Assembly: GCF_024363565.1 (NCBI RefSeq)
Contig: NZ_JAJEKE010000017.1
Span: forward strand, 1-64,000
DNA length: 64,000 nucleotides
Direction: 5' to 3'
Source: Lutispora saccharofermentans
GTDB lineage: Bacteria > Bacillota > Clostridia > Lutisporales > Lutisporaceae
Under the pieces are notes generated by a model that saw only the letters and a program-made list of their open reading frames with translations, did not search any database and was not told the origin of the DNA. This document shows, piece after piece, positions 53,422 through 62,343 of the stretch; the first letter of the stretch is position 1; the number at the start of each line of letters is the position of its first letter. The translations under genes and the position numbers were made by a program.

Positions 53422-55332
53422 CTATTTGTTTATCTTATCAGCTATTTCATTTTGTATATGAGATATGAAATCTTGAAGCTTCATCGCACCTTTGTCTCCT
53501 TCTTTCCTATCCCTCACGGAAACACTGCCGCCTTCTACTTCCTTATCTCCTACAATCAGCATATAAGGCACCTTTTTAAGCTGAGCTTCTCTGATCTTAT
53601 ATCCCACCTTCTCACTCCTAAGGTCTGATTCAACCCTTATATCCAGTTCATTTAATCTTCCTGCAATTTCCTTTGCATAATCATACTGCCTTTCAGATAC
53701 AGGTATCACGGTCACTTGAGTAGGTGCTATCCAGACGGGGAATGCTCCTGCAAAATTCTCAGTCAATATGGCAATGAATCTTTCTATGCTGCCGAATAGT
53801 ACCCTGTGAATCATAACAGGTCTATGTTTTTGACCGTCCTTAGCTATATAAGTCAAATCAAATCTGAGCGGCATCTGGTAGTCAAGCTGTATTGTACCGC
53901 ACTGCCATGTCCTTCCTATGCAATCTCTTAGATGGAAGTCTATCTTAGGTCCATAAAATGCCCCATCCCCTTCATTTAACTTATAGGGCAGCCCCAATTC
54001 TTCCAATGCTCCTTTAAGAGCTTCTTCAGCTTGATCCCATACCTCTATCTCTCCTATAAACTTTTCAGGCCTCGTTGATAGTTCTACATGATAGCTGAAT
54101 CCAAATGTTTTGTATACTTCGTCTATAAGTGTGGCTACCCCTTTGATCTCATCTTTGATTTGCTCAGGCAGCATGAATATATGTGCATCATCTTGTGTGA
54201 AAGCCCTGACCCTCATCAAACCATGCAGTGCCCCTGACAGCTCGTGTCTATGGACCCTTCCCAATTCTGCAACTCTCATGGGAAAATCTCTGTACGAATG
54301 CAGCTTAGTGCTGTATACAAGCATTCCCCCCGGGCAATTCATTGGTTTTATGGCATAATCTTCTTCATCAATTTGTACTGTATACATGTTTTCTTTATAG
54401 TTGAACCAATGCCCTGAAGTCTCCCACAGTTGCCTGTTCAATATTATAGGAGTTTCCACTTCCACATATCCTGCTTTTTTGTGTATTTCTCTCCAGTATT
54501 TAAGAAGCTGGTTCTTTAATTCCATACCTTTGGGCAAGAAAAACGGAAAGCCCGGTCCTTCATCCATCAGTTCAAATAGCTCTAATTCTTTTCCCAGCTT
54601 TCTGTGGTCCCTCTTTTTAGCTTCTTCAAGCATATTTAAATGTTCATCCAATTGACTCTTCTTAGCAAATGAGGTACCATAAATTCTTTGCAGCATTTTA
54701 TTCTTTTCATTCCCACGCCAATATGCTCCCGCAACACTCAAAAGCTTAAAGGCTTTAATTTTGCCTGTAGATGGCACATGGGGTCCGGCGCATAAATCTA
54801 CAAATTCACCTTGCTTATAGAACGAAATAACTTCATCTTTCGGCAAATCCCTGATCAGCTCTACCTTGTAGCTTTCACCTTTTTCTTCCATTAATCTTAT
54901 GGCTTCTTCTCTCGGAAGTTCAAATCTCTCAAGCTTATAATCCTCCTTGACTATATTTGCCATTTCTTTCTCTATGAGTTCCAGATCGGCTTCAGTAAAG
55001 GTTTTTTCAGAATCAAAATCATAATAGAAGCCATTATCTATAGCAGGTCCTATCGCGAGCTTTATCTCGGGATATAATCTTTTTACTGCTTGAGCCAATA
55101 TGTGAGAAGAAGTATGTCTGAAAGGCAGCTTTCCATCTTCATCATCGAAAGTCAATACTTCAAGCTTGCAATCCTCTTCAATGGCCTTGTCTAGCTCATA
55201 AATCCTGCCATTAACCTTAGCTGCTAAAGCAGCTTTTAACAATCCGCTTCCTATTGAGGCTATGATCTCCTCAATCCTTACTCCCTTTTCATATTCTTTT
55301 ACAGAACCATCCTTTAAAGTAATTTTTATCAT
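53422..55332 (-). CDS. thrS: Threonine-tRNA ligase
   Basis: 636 residues, full length. N-terminal TGS domain (KDGSVKEYEKGVRIEEI), N2 editing domain with HTSSHILAQAVKRLYPE and the zinc-like His/Cys pattern (LCAGPHVPSTG), class II core (motif 2 region ELGRVHRHELSGALHGLMR; motif 3 HRVLFGSIERFIAIL; PMNCPGGMLVY) and the C-terminal anticodon-binding domain. GGAGGG precedes the ATG. Controlled by the T-box upstream; ytxC lies nearby as in Bacillus. Confidence 0.98.
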   Translation of the reverse strand: MIKITLKDGSVKEYEKGVRIEEIIASIGSGLLKAALAAKVNGRIYELDKAIEEDCKLEVLTFDDEDGKLPFRHTSSHILAQAVKRLYPEIKLAIGPAIDNGFYYDFDSEKTFTEADLELIEKEMANIVKEDYKLERFELPREEAIRLMEEKGESYKVELIRDLPKDEVISFYKQGEFVDLCAGPHVPSTGKIKAFKLLSVAGAYWRGNEKNKMLQRIYGTSFAKKSQLDEHLNMLEEAKKRDHRKLGKELELFELMDEGPGFPFFLPKGMELKNQLLKYWREIHKKAGYVEVETPIILNRQLWETSGHWFNYKENMYTVQIDEEDYAIKPMNCPGGMLVYSTKLHSYRDFPMRVAELGRVHRHELSGALHGLMRVRAFTQDDAHIFMLPEQIKDEIKGVATLIDEVYKTFGFSYHVELSTRPEKFIGEIEVWDQAEEALKGALEELGLPYKLNEGDGAFYGPKIDFHLRDCIGRTWQCGTIQLDYQMPLRFDLTYIAKDGQKHRPVMIHRVLFGSIERFIAILTENFAGAFPVWIAPTQVTVIPVSERQYDYAKEIAGRLNELDIRVESDLRSEKVGYKIREAQLKKVPYMLIVGDKEVEGGSVSVRDRKEGDKGAMKLQDFISHIQNEIADKINK

Positions 55333-55360
55333 AATTTTCCCTCCTGTTTTACTATTGATT

Positions 55361-55400
55361 TACAAAAAAACAAAAACTCCCGTCCCCTAAGGGGCGAGAG
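55361..55400 (-). terminator. T-box terminator of thrS
   Basis: On the minus strand CTCTCGCCCC pairs with GGGGACGGGAG (small mismatch), followed by TTTTTGTTTTTTT. Confidence 0.8.
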
Positions 55401-55404
55401 AAAA

Positions 55405-55590
55405 CCGCGGTTCCACCCTAATTGTAACTCACAGATTATAACGTGATCATCGGATAAGCTTACTGATTTCAGCTCTCTGCTCCAAGGTGGTATTCAAACA
55501 TTCTTGCCAAGAAATGCTTTCAGCCTATGACATTTCTTCTCTAATGGCAGCAATTGTTTTACTTGTCCTCTTCAATGCATTTAATTATTG
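55405..55590 (-). promoter_or_regulatory. T-box leader (Thr) of thrS
   Basis: The T-box core TAGGGTGGAACCGCGG is at 55405-55420. The candidate specifier is ACC (Thr) at 55489-55491 (TGAATACCACC), aligned with TTC in the pheS leader by the shared context TGAA(G/T) and the following GAGCTGAAA stem. It should raise thrS expression when tRNA-Thr is uncharged. Confidence 0.9.
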
Positions 55591-55595
55591 ATATA

Positions 55596-55624
55596 ATTTT
55601 AATGCCATTGTTTTAATATGTCAA
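55596..55624 (-). promoter_or_regulatory. SigA-type promoter of the thrS T-box transcript
   Basis: TTGACA, 17-base spacer and TAAAAT on the minus strand, directly behind the DUF445 gene. Confidence 0.7.
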
Positions 55625-55626
55625 TA

Positions 55627-56229
55627 CTAAATAAATATAAATAATAATATTCCCTGCAATAAACCTATTATTGCTCCTAAAACTCCTCCTAATACTTCAA
55701 TATGCTTCAACTCTCTTTGAGCAATTTTTAATGTAATCTCTTCAATCTTTATCAGATCGAATGCATTTATTTTTTCCTCGATCATTTCGCCAATTTTAAT
55801 TTCATTAGAAGTCTTTTCATATATTTCATTGATTAAACCCGCCATAATATTTGGAGCTTCTCGATCTATCTGTTCTTCTATATATTGAAGAACTGCATTT
55901 TTTATTATTTGAGGAACTAAAGAAGGCATCTTTTCATAAATGTTTCTAGAAATTTTATCCTTTACTATTGTAATAATCCTATCGGTATTATTATCATTTA
56001 CAAGCTTCTCAAATATTTCCTTAAAGTTTATCAGTTCCAGTTCCACCGTCTGCCCTATGCTAGCCGCCATCTCAGACCTGCGCTTAGGCAGCAAGCCTTG
56101 TATTTCTATGCCTAATATCGGTATATTTATAGGGTTTAAAGGTCTGAACAACATCTTTATTGCTAATACATTGGTTACCCAACCGATAGCGCCGCCAATA
56201 AACACAGAAAATAAGATTTTATAGATCAT
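55627..56229 (-). CDS. DUF445 domain membrane protein (short form)
   Basis: About 200 residues. N-terminal helix with the family motif GGAIGWVTNVLAIKMLFRPL, then PILGIEIQGLLPKRRSEMAASIG, an amphipathic helical middle and a C-terminal helix (GVLGAIIGLLQGILLFIFI). DUF445 proteins of the YheB/YtlA group are membrane proteins of unknown function, some linked to sporulation. Start uncertain: ATG at 56229 with GGGTGA 6 bases upstream, or GTG at 56238. Downstream of ytxC on the same strand. Confidence 0.85.
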   Translation of the reverse strand: MIYKILFSVFIGGAIGWVTNVLAIKMLFRPLNPINIPILGIEIQGLLPKRRSEMAASIGQTVELELINFKEIFEKLVNDNNTDRIITIVKDKISRNIYEKMPSLVPQIIKNAVLQYIEEQIDREAPNIMAGLINEIYEKTSNEIKIGEMIEEKINAFDLIKIEEITLKIAQRELKHIEVLGGVLGAIIGLLQGILLFIFI

Positions 56230-56296
56230 TTTCTTCACCCGTTTACATCAATAGTTTAATACTATTGATTATAACATAAACAGGTTACATAATGCA

Positions 56297-57205
56297 TTAA
56301 TTTAATTCTTTGTTTGTTTTAAACATACTGCACAAGTCGCATCCTTTACAGCTGTCTATTCTATCATAAAATACATTGCTTATTGTCCTGAACAGCTCCT
56401 TGTTTTTAAAGCCCTCGCAATTATGAATAACTACTCTGTTGGGTGCAATTGTTATAAGGGTGCTGATGAGCAGATCATCAACACTTATGTCGCTGTCGCT
56501 GAGCTCTAAGCTCAGTTCTTCAAAGCAGTCATAATCAATGAGTTTTTTTTCGCTATCCATAAGAATATAACCTCTGTTTTCTGAAGGCATTACATGAACC
56601 GTGCTGATCTTGCATTCTTGTATTTCTACAAAATATCTGAGCAGCTTTATAAATTCATTATACTCTCTCTCAGTAATATAACTCTCTACCGCTTTCTCCA
56701 CAATACTGCTTAAATCTTTAATATAATCATTTAATCTGAAATTGACAAATCCATCAATTATTATTATATTCTCTGCATTAAGATAATTTAATATCTTTCT
56801 TATAATTCTTGTTCGCCTCGTTTGTCCATAAAATCCTTCTTTATACCTGTCTTCGGCCTCAAGAATCTTGATGGAAGATTCATATATTTGATTTCTTTCA
56901 TATTCACTCAGATATAGATAATATTCCTTTATAATCTTTTTTAATATCTTTGATTCGTAATTATTTATAATAACATCACATAAAATTTCAGCCAGCGAAT
57001 ACTTAAGGTCTTCACAGGACCTGGGCTCTTTAAGCTTTGCCATAAATCCTTCTTTCAATCCGCATCTTATGAAGACCGTATCTCCGGCTATATATTCTTC
57101 ATGCGTTATATTCATATCTTCTTTCCTAATGGATTCCAGCTCTGAATATATATGATTTTTTATCTTTTCATCATTATTTTTAACGGCAATTGTTGTTAAG
57201 TACAT
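56297..57205 (-). CDS. ytxC: Sporulation-associated protein YtxC
   Basis: 302 residues of the YtxC family, a conserved endospore-former protein encoded near thrS in Bacillus and clostridia. Helix-rich and charged; no signal peptide. The end has a small Cys cluster (DSCKGCDLCSMF), which could bind metal. The molecular role is unknown. AGGAAGGAG lies before the ATG. Followed by DUF445 and then thrS, reproducing the known neighbourhood. Confidence 0.85.
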   Translation of the reverse strand: MYLTTIAVKNNDEKIKNHIYSELESIRKEDMNITHEEYIAGDTVFIRCGLKEGFMAKLKEPRSCEDLKYSLAEILCDVIINNYESKILKKIIKEYYLYLSEYERNQIYESSIKILEAEDRYKEGFYGQTRRTRIIRKILNYLNAENIIIIDGFVNFRLNDYIKDLSSIVEKAVESYITEREYNEFIKLLRYFVEIQECKISTVHVMPSENRGYILMDSEKKLIDYDCFEELSLELSDSDISVDDLLISTLITIAPNRVVIHNCEGFKNKELFRTISNVFYDRIDSCKGCDLCSMFKTNKELN

Positions 57206-57287
57206 CTGCTCAACTCCTTCCTGTAAGTATTATTTGTGTTACAGTAACAATTATTCAATTATCATATAGGCTTAAAACCCTTAAAAA

Positions 57288-58040
57288 TCAATAGCTTATA
57301 GGCATTATAGAGCCAATGTCCATGATTTTCTTGCTGCTGAGTATTTTGATATCAATGCCTTTTAAAGCTATAAACTCCATAATTTTATCAAAGTCTTTTA
57401 ATTCTTTTATCGTTCCGGAAACCGCAATGCATTTTTTTGATATGAGGCCTGACGCACCGCCTATAAATCCATAGTCAAGCCCGATAATATCAATATCTCC
57501 GGGATTTATAACCAAAACATCGATCCCGTAGTTCTCCATAACTCGTGCAACTCCAAGATCATGTGTAATTGCAGAAAATTCATCGATAACACACACCGAG
57601 CATTTTGTATATCCTTGCTTCACATGAACTAACTTTATATCCAATTTTTCATAAAGATTTCTTATTTGCACATCCGTATATTTTGTATTGTGGAAAGCCA
57701 ATTTACCCATTCTTAATACATTATATGCTATGTTTTGGGGATAGTTTCTTTGAAGCCATGCAGCACCTTTTGTCAATGCAAATCCTTTTTTTAAAAGCTT
57801 TGGTGCAAGCTTATCATATATATTCGGTGCAATGACCATGGAGTTGCCCCCTATATGATGGACAAGCATGTCAGGGTGCCCATTTATTGCGTCATATAGC
57901 TCATTGCAGCAATCTGTCCTTATCACCTCGATGCCCAGCTTTGACAAAGATAATATAAGCTCATCATCGGCTCTATAATCCAACAAAACTGTCTTTATAT
58001 TATATTCGGGTATATTTGGTGTTTTAAGATACTTTTCCAT
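57288..58040 (-). CDS. DUF6873 family protein (GME fold)
   Basis: About 250 residues. Matches the DUF6873 family, predicted to have the guanidino-group-modifying-enzyme (arginine deiminase-like) fold: RADDELILSLSKLGIEVIRT, DMLVHHIGGNSMVIAP, GYTKCSVCVIDEFSAITHD and GGASGLISKKCIAVSG. The Cys and Asp/His residues in these blocks could be catalytic, but no activity is known to me. Start set to the ATG at 58040, 5 bases after TGGAGA; an ATG at 58052 lacks a site. Last gene before the palindromic repeat. Confidence 0.72.
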   Translation of the reverse strand: MEKYLKTPNIPEYNIKTVLLDYRADDELILSLSKLGIEVIRTDCCNELYDAINGHPDMLVHHIGGNSMVIAPNIYDKLAPKLLKKGFALTKGAAWLQRNYPQNIAYNVLRMGKLAFHNTKYTDVQIRNLYEKLDIKLVHVKQGYTKCSVCVIDEFSAITHDLGVARVMENYGIDVLVINPGDIDIIGLDYGFIGGASGLISKKCIAVSGTIKELKDFDKIMEFIALKGIDIKILSSKKIMDIGSIMPISY

Positions 58041-58077
58041 ATTGTTCTCCATCTATTGATTTTATATTTTAGCAGTT

Positions 58078-58252
58078 CTGTTATCATAACTGATAACGAT
58101 TGCAGAGCTTCGAAACTAAGAGTTTGTAAGCTTGCATAGGGTTGCGTCAAAACTCGCTTTGGCTCAAACAGTTGACGCAACTGTTCCTATACTTCGCTAA
58201 CAAACTCTAAGTCCCTTCACAATGCACTCTTTTATCAGTCAGGATAACTAAG
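58078..58252. repeat. Long imperfect palindromic intergenic repeat (MITE-like)
   Basis: Two arms of about 75 bases: ends AACTGATAA / TTATCAGTC, then ACTAAGAGTTTGT (58115) / ACAAACTCTAAGT (to 58212) and GTTGCGTCAA (58141-58150) / TTGACGCAAC, with a centre near 58161-58170. It would fold into a long cruciform. Sequence of its right end recurs at 9917-9942 and, more weakly, at 27961-28016. No coding capacity. Confidence 0.65.
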
Positions 58253-58305
58253 GTGAATTGCCCCCAAGATTAAATTAAAGCTATTGCAGTGGAATCATAT
58301 TTATA

Positions 58306-58340
58306 TTGAAAAACAAAAAAACGCTTCCATAAGAAGCATT
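58306..58340 (-). terminator. Terminator of the tRNA operon
   Basis: AATGCTTC and GAAGCGTT form an 8-bp stem (one G-U) with a 4- to 5-base loop, followed by TTTTGTTTTT on the minus strand, about 24 bases after tRNA-Cys. Confidence 0.8.
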
Positions 58341-58363
58341 TTACTTGTTGCAAATATATTTGT

Positions 58364-58437
58364 TGGAGGCGACACCCGGATTTGAACCGGGGATAAAGGA
58401 TTTGCAGTCCTCTGCCTTACCACTTGGCTATGTCGCC
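58364..58437 (-). tRNA. tRNA-Cys (anticodon GCA)
   Basis: Cloverleaf with acceptor GGCGACA/TGTCGCC, anticodon loop ACTGCAAATC, T-loop GGTTCAAATCC and an encoded CCA end. Last of five tRNAs. Confidence 0.97.
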
Positions 58438-58440
58438 TAA

Positions 58441-58515
58441 TGGAGCGGGTGACGAGATTCGAACTCGCGACTTTCACCTTGGCAAGGTGACACTCTACCA
58501 CTGAGTTACACCCGC
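58441..58515 (-). tRNA. tRNA-Gly (anticodon GCC)
   Basis: Acceptor GCGGGTG/CACCCGC, anticodon loop CTTGCCAAGG, T-loop AGTTCGAATCT, encoded CCA. Confidence 0.97.
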
Positions 58516-58527
58516 ATATGCTAAAAA

Positions 58528-58603
<76 letters not shown>

Positions 58604-58608
58604 TCTAA

Positions 58609-58685
58609 TGGCGACCCAGAACGGGCTCGAACCGTCGACCTCCAGCGTGACAGGCTGGCATTCTAACCAACTGAACTACTGGGCC
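58609..58685 (-). tRNA. tRNA-Asp (anticodon GTC)
   Basis: Acceptor GGCCCAG/CTGGGTC (one G-U), anticodon loop CTGTCACG, T-loop GGTTCGAGCCC, encoded CCA. Confidence 0.97.
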
Positions 58686-58691
58686 ATTTGA

Positions 58692-58767
58692 TGGTGGGCA
58701 CAATAGGGCTCGAACCTATGACCCTCTGCTTGTAAGGCAGATGCTCTCCCAGCTGAGCTATGCGCCC
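58692..58767 (-). tRNA. tRNA-Val (anticodon TAC)
   Basis: Acceptor GGGCGCA/TGTGCCC (G-U pair), anticodon loop CTTACAAG, T-loop GGTTCGAGCCC, encoded CCA. First tRNA of the cluster. Confidence 0.97.
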
Positions 58768-58789
58768 GTCATGTCTGACGACAAGATTT

Positions 58790-58818
58790 AGTATACATCA
58801 TAGAGAGTTCAAAGTCAA
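58790..58818 (-). promoter_or_regulatory. SigA-type promoter of the tRNA cluster
   Basis: TTGACT, 17-base spacer and TATACT on the minus strand, 22 bases before tRNA-Val. Confidence 0.75.
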
Positions 58819-58852
58819 GCTGAAAAAATGAAAAATCATCAAAATAGCTATA

Positions 58853-59734
58853 TCATTGTGTGGCCTTTTTCAAAATATCTTGCAGCTCCTCTTTATTGAA
58901 TAAATACTTTTTGTTGCAAAAATGGCATATCAATTCTGCTTCGCCCTGCTCTGCAATTATTTCGCTGATATCTTTTTTACCTATGCTGATCAATGCTTTT
59001 TCCAATCTGTCCCTATTGCAATTGCATCTATAGCTAACCTCTTGTGTTTCGTGAATTCTGTATTCAACGCCTTTCATTATCTCTCCGATTATTCCCTGGG
59101 CGCCATTTAGGGGTATAACCTCAGTAACAGATTTAATATTTTTAACATTTTGCTCTATTAACTCAATAATATCCTCTGCAGCACCAGGCATTACCTGAAC
59201 AATGAAGCCTCCAGCAGAATCAACTTTACCATCTCTTGCAACCCTTACTCCTAATGCCACGGCAGTCGGAACCTGCTCTGAAGTTGCAAAGTAAGAAGCC
59301 GCATCTTCTGCTATTTCACCGTTTACAATCGGTACTTGCCCCACATAAGGCTCCTTTAATCCTAAATCCTTTATCACAGTAAACAGGCCATTTTTACCTA
59401 TGGCCCCACCTACATCAAGCTTTCCAACTTCATTCAACGGCAGATCTACATAAGGATTTCCTATATAACCCCTTACATCTCCTGTTTTATCGGATACTAC
59501 AATAATATTGCCTGCAGGGCCCTTCCCATTTATTTGTAAAGTTATTTTATCGTTCTCTGACTTTAGCATAGTTCCCATCATGCTGCCTGCAGTCAACATT
59601 CTCCCGAGAGCCGCAGTTGTTACAGGATAGGTATTATGTATCAGCCTGGCTTCTTCAACAATATTTATCGTCGTACATGCCCAAAATCTTATGCCGCCAT
59701 CATTACTGGTTCCTCTTAGTATAATATCTTTCAT
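58853..59734 (-). CDS. hslO: Redox-regulated chaperone Hsp33
   Basis: 293 residues, full length. N-terminal core (FWACTTINIVEEARLIHNTY, INGKGPAGNIIVVSDKTGDV, GYIGNPYVDLP) and C-terminal zinc switch with CNCNRDRLEKAL and CHFCNKKY, i.e. CxC plus CxxC. Oxidation releases zinc and activates the holdase. AGGAGG before the ATG. Stands alone upstream of the tRNA cluster. Confidence 0.97.
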   Translation of the reverse strand: MKDIILRGTSNDGGIRFWACTTINIVEEARLIHNTYPVTTAALGRMLTAGSMMGTMLKSENDKITLQINGKGPAGNIIVVSDKTGDVRGYIGNPYVDLPLNEVGKLDVGGAIGKNGLFTVIKDLGLKEPYVGQVPIVNGEIAEDAASYFATSEQVPTAVALGVRVARDGKVDSAGGFIVQVMPGAAEDIIELIEQNVKNIKSVTEVIPLNGAQGIIGEIMKGVEYRIHETQEVSYRCNCNRDRLEKALISIGKKDISEIIAEQGEAELICHFCNKKYLFNKEELQDILKKATQ

Positions 59735-59797
59735 TTTTCCTCCTATATATTATTTTTTTTACGTCTTCAACTAATATTCCAGCCAAGCCGGATATCT

Positions 59798-60538
59798 TTA
59801 CTTTTTTGATATAAAAAATACCCTTTCACTTTCTTCATGGGCTTTAAAAAAAGTAAATTCATCCAGGACCTCTAAAACATTAAATCCGCATTTGGAGAGA
59901 TTATCGCAAACCTCTTTATTCTTATAAGCCCTTTGAACATGCACTTCTTCTATTCTATTATATAATTTGCCTTCAGGAATAAAAAAATTCAATACCATAG
60001 TTACAGTAGAAGATGCTGCATCAAATTCGTTTTCCCATGAGTAAAATATCCCATCTTTTTCTTCAACAAAAGTATTATTGCCTATGATGCGACTTAATTT
60101 ATAATAGCTGCTAATGTCAAATATAAATATTCCTCCGCAATTCAGAAGCTGATAAGCTCTTTGAAAAGTGCTCAGCAGCTCATCTTCCTCAAGGACATAA
60201 TTAATGCCGTCACAAGCGCATATAATAGCATCAAAACTTCCAGTCAGGTTCAAATTTCTTATATCTTGCTTGATAAATTTAATCTTTTTGCCCTGCTCTC
60301 TTGACTTATTCTCAGCAACCGATAACATCTGTTCCGATATATCGATTCCCCAAATATCATAACCAAGTTTTGCCATAGGTATAGTTATGTTTCCAGTGCC
60401 GCATGCCAAATCCAGCACACCTTTAGGCTGTACATTTATATATCTAAAAATATCCCTTACATAGCTAACCCATTTTTCATAATCTACATCATCCATTAAA
60501 ATGTCATAAATATTAGAGAAACCTTCATATTGAGTCAT
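59798..60538 (-). CDS. Class I SAM-dependent methyltransferase
   Basis: 246 residues. Motif I VLDLACGTGNITIPMAKLG, acidic residue of motif II in IWGIDISEQML, motif III KFIKQDIRNLNL and FDAIICACDGINYV. Similar to YqeM/YodH-type small-molecule methyltransferases; substrate unknown. It follows an exported protein gene by 14 bases, but no functional link is evident. Confidence 0.88.
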   Translation of the reverse strand: MTQYEGFSNIYDILMDDVDYEKWVSYVRDIFRYINVQPKGVLDLACGTGNITIPMAKLGYDIWGIDISEQMLSVAENKSREQGKKIKFIKQDIRNLNLTGSFDAIICACDGINYVLEEDELLSTFQRAYQLLNCGGIFIFDISSYYKLSRIIGNNTFVEEKDGIFYSWENEFDAASSTVTMVLNFFIPEGKLYNRIEEVHVQRAYKNKEVCDNLSKCGFNVLEVLDEFTFFKAHEESERVFFISKK

Positions 60539-60552
60539 TTCTGAATTCTTCC

Positions 60553-61869
60553 TTATCTTTTAAATGTATAATAAGAAATGGTATTTTTACGTTTTTTAGT
60601 CCTTCTTCCAAACAAATAACCTAACAGGAAAGCAGCAACTATCACAATAAGTGGAGTATATTTAAATGCCTTAATTTTATAAATAATATTCTCTAACTTC
60701 AGATGCTTAATAGTTTTTGCAACTACGCTGTCTTCCTTAACCTTATTAGGACTTGAATCCCCTCTATTTGTGATACTCCCATCATCCTCATAACTGTTGC
60801 CGTCACCCTGCATCCACTTGCCTATATATTCATTGTCGGTATACGCTTGAGCCTGAAGCGATTTCATTATTGCAAGCAGCTGAGCATCCTGGACCTTTCC
60901 CTGCAATATCCTATCTGCATCGTATAAAATCTTATATTTCAATCTATTTGGGTATAGTTTTTCAAAATCCAAACCTTTTAAGAACTCAAAATATTTTTCA
61001 AAATTTGCTTGCTTTCTATATGCTTCCGCTTTTACATATTGGATTTGGACCATACTAAAAGCAGGATCTCCCGGGTTTTTAATATATTCATCACATAAAG
61101 TATTCACTGTGTCATATTCTTTTTTTCTAAATGAAGCTGCAATATTTTTTAATTTTTTATCAGAGCCGAAATCCAATCTGTCTATAGATAGTTTATCCAG
61201 CAATTCATAATCTAAGCCAAGTATTTCACTGTCCTTATTCATCTCCAGCAATAGATGATTGTTGCTGCCAAATATTGCTTTGTCTGAAATAATGCCGGTA
61301 GTGTCCAAAATATTATACGGAAAAAAATCCCTCAAAGATAACACAATCGTTGAAGCCTCAGAATCCATCAGGTTTTTATTTCTGTTATACCTGACGCTGT
61401 ACACCCCTTTGCTGTCATTAATAAGTTTAGCTTCATATCTGACATTGAGGTTTCTTGTTTCTCCGCCCTTTAACCATAAGCTGATTGTATGCCATTTTGC
61501 TGCCTTCGGCAATGATTCTGACGGATATTTATCTTCAATATAACTCCCGTTTCTATTATAATGCTTAATCGAACTGCCCCTATCTGTTATCTGAACATTT
61601 TCTAAATTATTCGAAGGCAATCCCAATATAACTTCTATAGTCTTATCAGTCTTATTTTTAACAATATATTCGCCATTATAGATCAGCTTGTCCTCAATAA
61701 TTTCAATAGTTGAGTTCTGCCCTACCAACTGTGAATCATAGGTGTTCAACACCTCTAAATCGTATCCATTCCAAACATTTTGTCCATTTTCTGCTGATGC
61801 GACTGAGAATGGCACAAAAAATACTATGGTGAATAATATGAATATCATAATGATAGGCTTTACTCTCAA
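60553..61869 (-). CDS. Exported protein of unknown function with C-terminal membrane anchor
   Basis: About 438 residues. Signal peptide with hydrophobic core (PIIMIFILFTIVFFVPFSVA), cleaved near VASA-EN; beta-rich middle (NGEYIVKNKTDKTIEVILGL, WLKGGETRNLNVRYEAKL); helical C-half resembling a TPR-like region (about 255-350); Ser/Asp linker; a helix near the end (TPLIVIVAAFLLGYLFGRRT) with a basic tail. The topology is a cell-surface protein held by its C-terminus. I do not recognise the family. TTG start at 61869 after GGAGGGG; the open frame runs on to 62154 across the divergent promoter and riboswitch and is not credible there. Confidence 0.75.
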   Translation of the reverse strand: MRVKPIIMIFILFTIVFFVPFSVASAENGQNVWNGYDLEVLNTYDSQLVGQNSTIEIIEDKLIYNGEYIVKNKTDKTIEVILGLPSNNLENVQITDRGSSIKHYNRNGSYIEDKYPSESLPKAAKWHTISLWLKGGETRNLNVRYEAKLINDSKGVYSVRYNRNKNLMDSEASTIVLSLRDFFPYNILDTTGIISDKAIFGSNNHLLLEMNKDSEILGLDYELLDKLSIDRLDFGSDKKLKNIAASFRKKEYDTVNTLCDEYIKNPGDPAFSMVQIQYVKAEAYRKQANFEKYFEFLKGLDFEKLYPNRLKYKILYDADRILQGKVQDAQLLAIMKSLQAQAYTDNEYIGKWMQGDGNSYEDDGSITNRGDSSPNKVKEDSVVAKTIKHLKLENIIYKIKAFKYTPLIVIVAAFLLGYLFGRRTKKRKNTISYYTFKR

Positions 61870-61977
61870 AATTCTCCCCCCTCCATATAAATAAGTTTGT
61901 ACTATATTTGATTTTACAATAATAATCAATAATTTACAATTGACCATAAGAATTAATATGAATAGAAGCATATAATG

Positions 61978-62006
61978 TTGACATGTGAATTTATACGTGG
62001 TAATAT
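61978..62006 (+). promoter_or_regulatory. SigA-type promoter of the asd riboswitch transcript
   Basis: TTGACA (61978-61983), 17-base spacer, TAATAT (62001-62006), about 25 bases before the aptamer. Confidence 0.65.
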
Positions 62007-62030
62007 AATAAAAATTAATCATAAGCTTTA

Positions 62031-62205
62031 GTTCACGAGATAGAGGTGCGCTTTTAATTAATAAACAGCACAAGGCAGTGTCGTCCGATGAGTGTTGTTG
62101 AAAGGTAAGAGCGCCGAAGGTAGAAAAAGACACTGTTTTTCTAGCCTGGTCCATGCATTAAGAATGTATGGACTGTCATCTTATAGATGGAGAGCTATCC
62201 ATGAA
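62031..62205 (+). promoter_or_regulatory. Lysine riboswitch (L-box)
   Basis: Conserved L-box blocks in order: AGATAGAGGTGCGC, AGAGCGCCGAAGG, then GGACTGTCATC and GGAGAGCTATC. It precedes asd and is followed by an intrinsic terminator (62251-62276). With lysine bound, transcription should stop before asd, limiting flow into lysine and diaminopimelate. Confidence 0.93.
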
Positions 62206-62250
62206 TGATGTTATTATACATTTTATTATGTATTTTTTTGCATTTTTCAT

Positions 62251-62276
62251 GTCAGCTTTCAAGCTGACTTTTTTAT
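62251..62276 (+). terminator. Riboswitch expression-platform terminator
   Basis: GTCAGCTT (62251-62258) and AAGCTGAC (62261-62268) form the stem, followed by TTTTTT. Confidence 0.88.
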
Positions 62277-62343
62277 TTATATAATAGTAAATATATTATA
62301 AATATCATATAATTAATTGAATTGTACTATGGGAGGTTATTTA

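Noticed and set aside
61940..61976. TTGACC with TATAAT as asd promoter
   Set aside because: The spacer is 25 bases; the TTGACA/TAATAT pair just downstream has 17.
61870..62154. N-terminal extension of the exported protein over the lysine-riboswitch region
   Set aside because: It would cover the divergent promoter and aptamer; the GGAGGGG plus TTG at 61869 followed by a signal peptide is much better.
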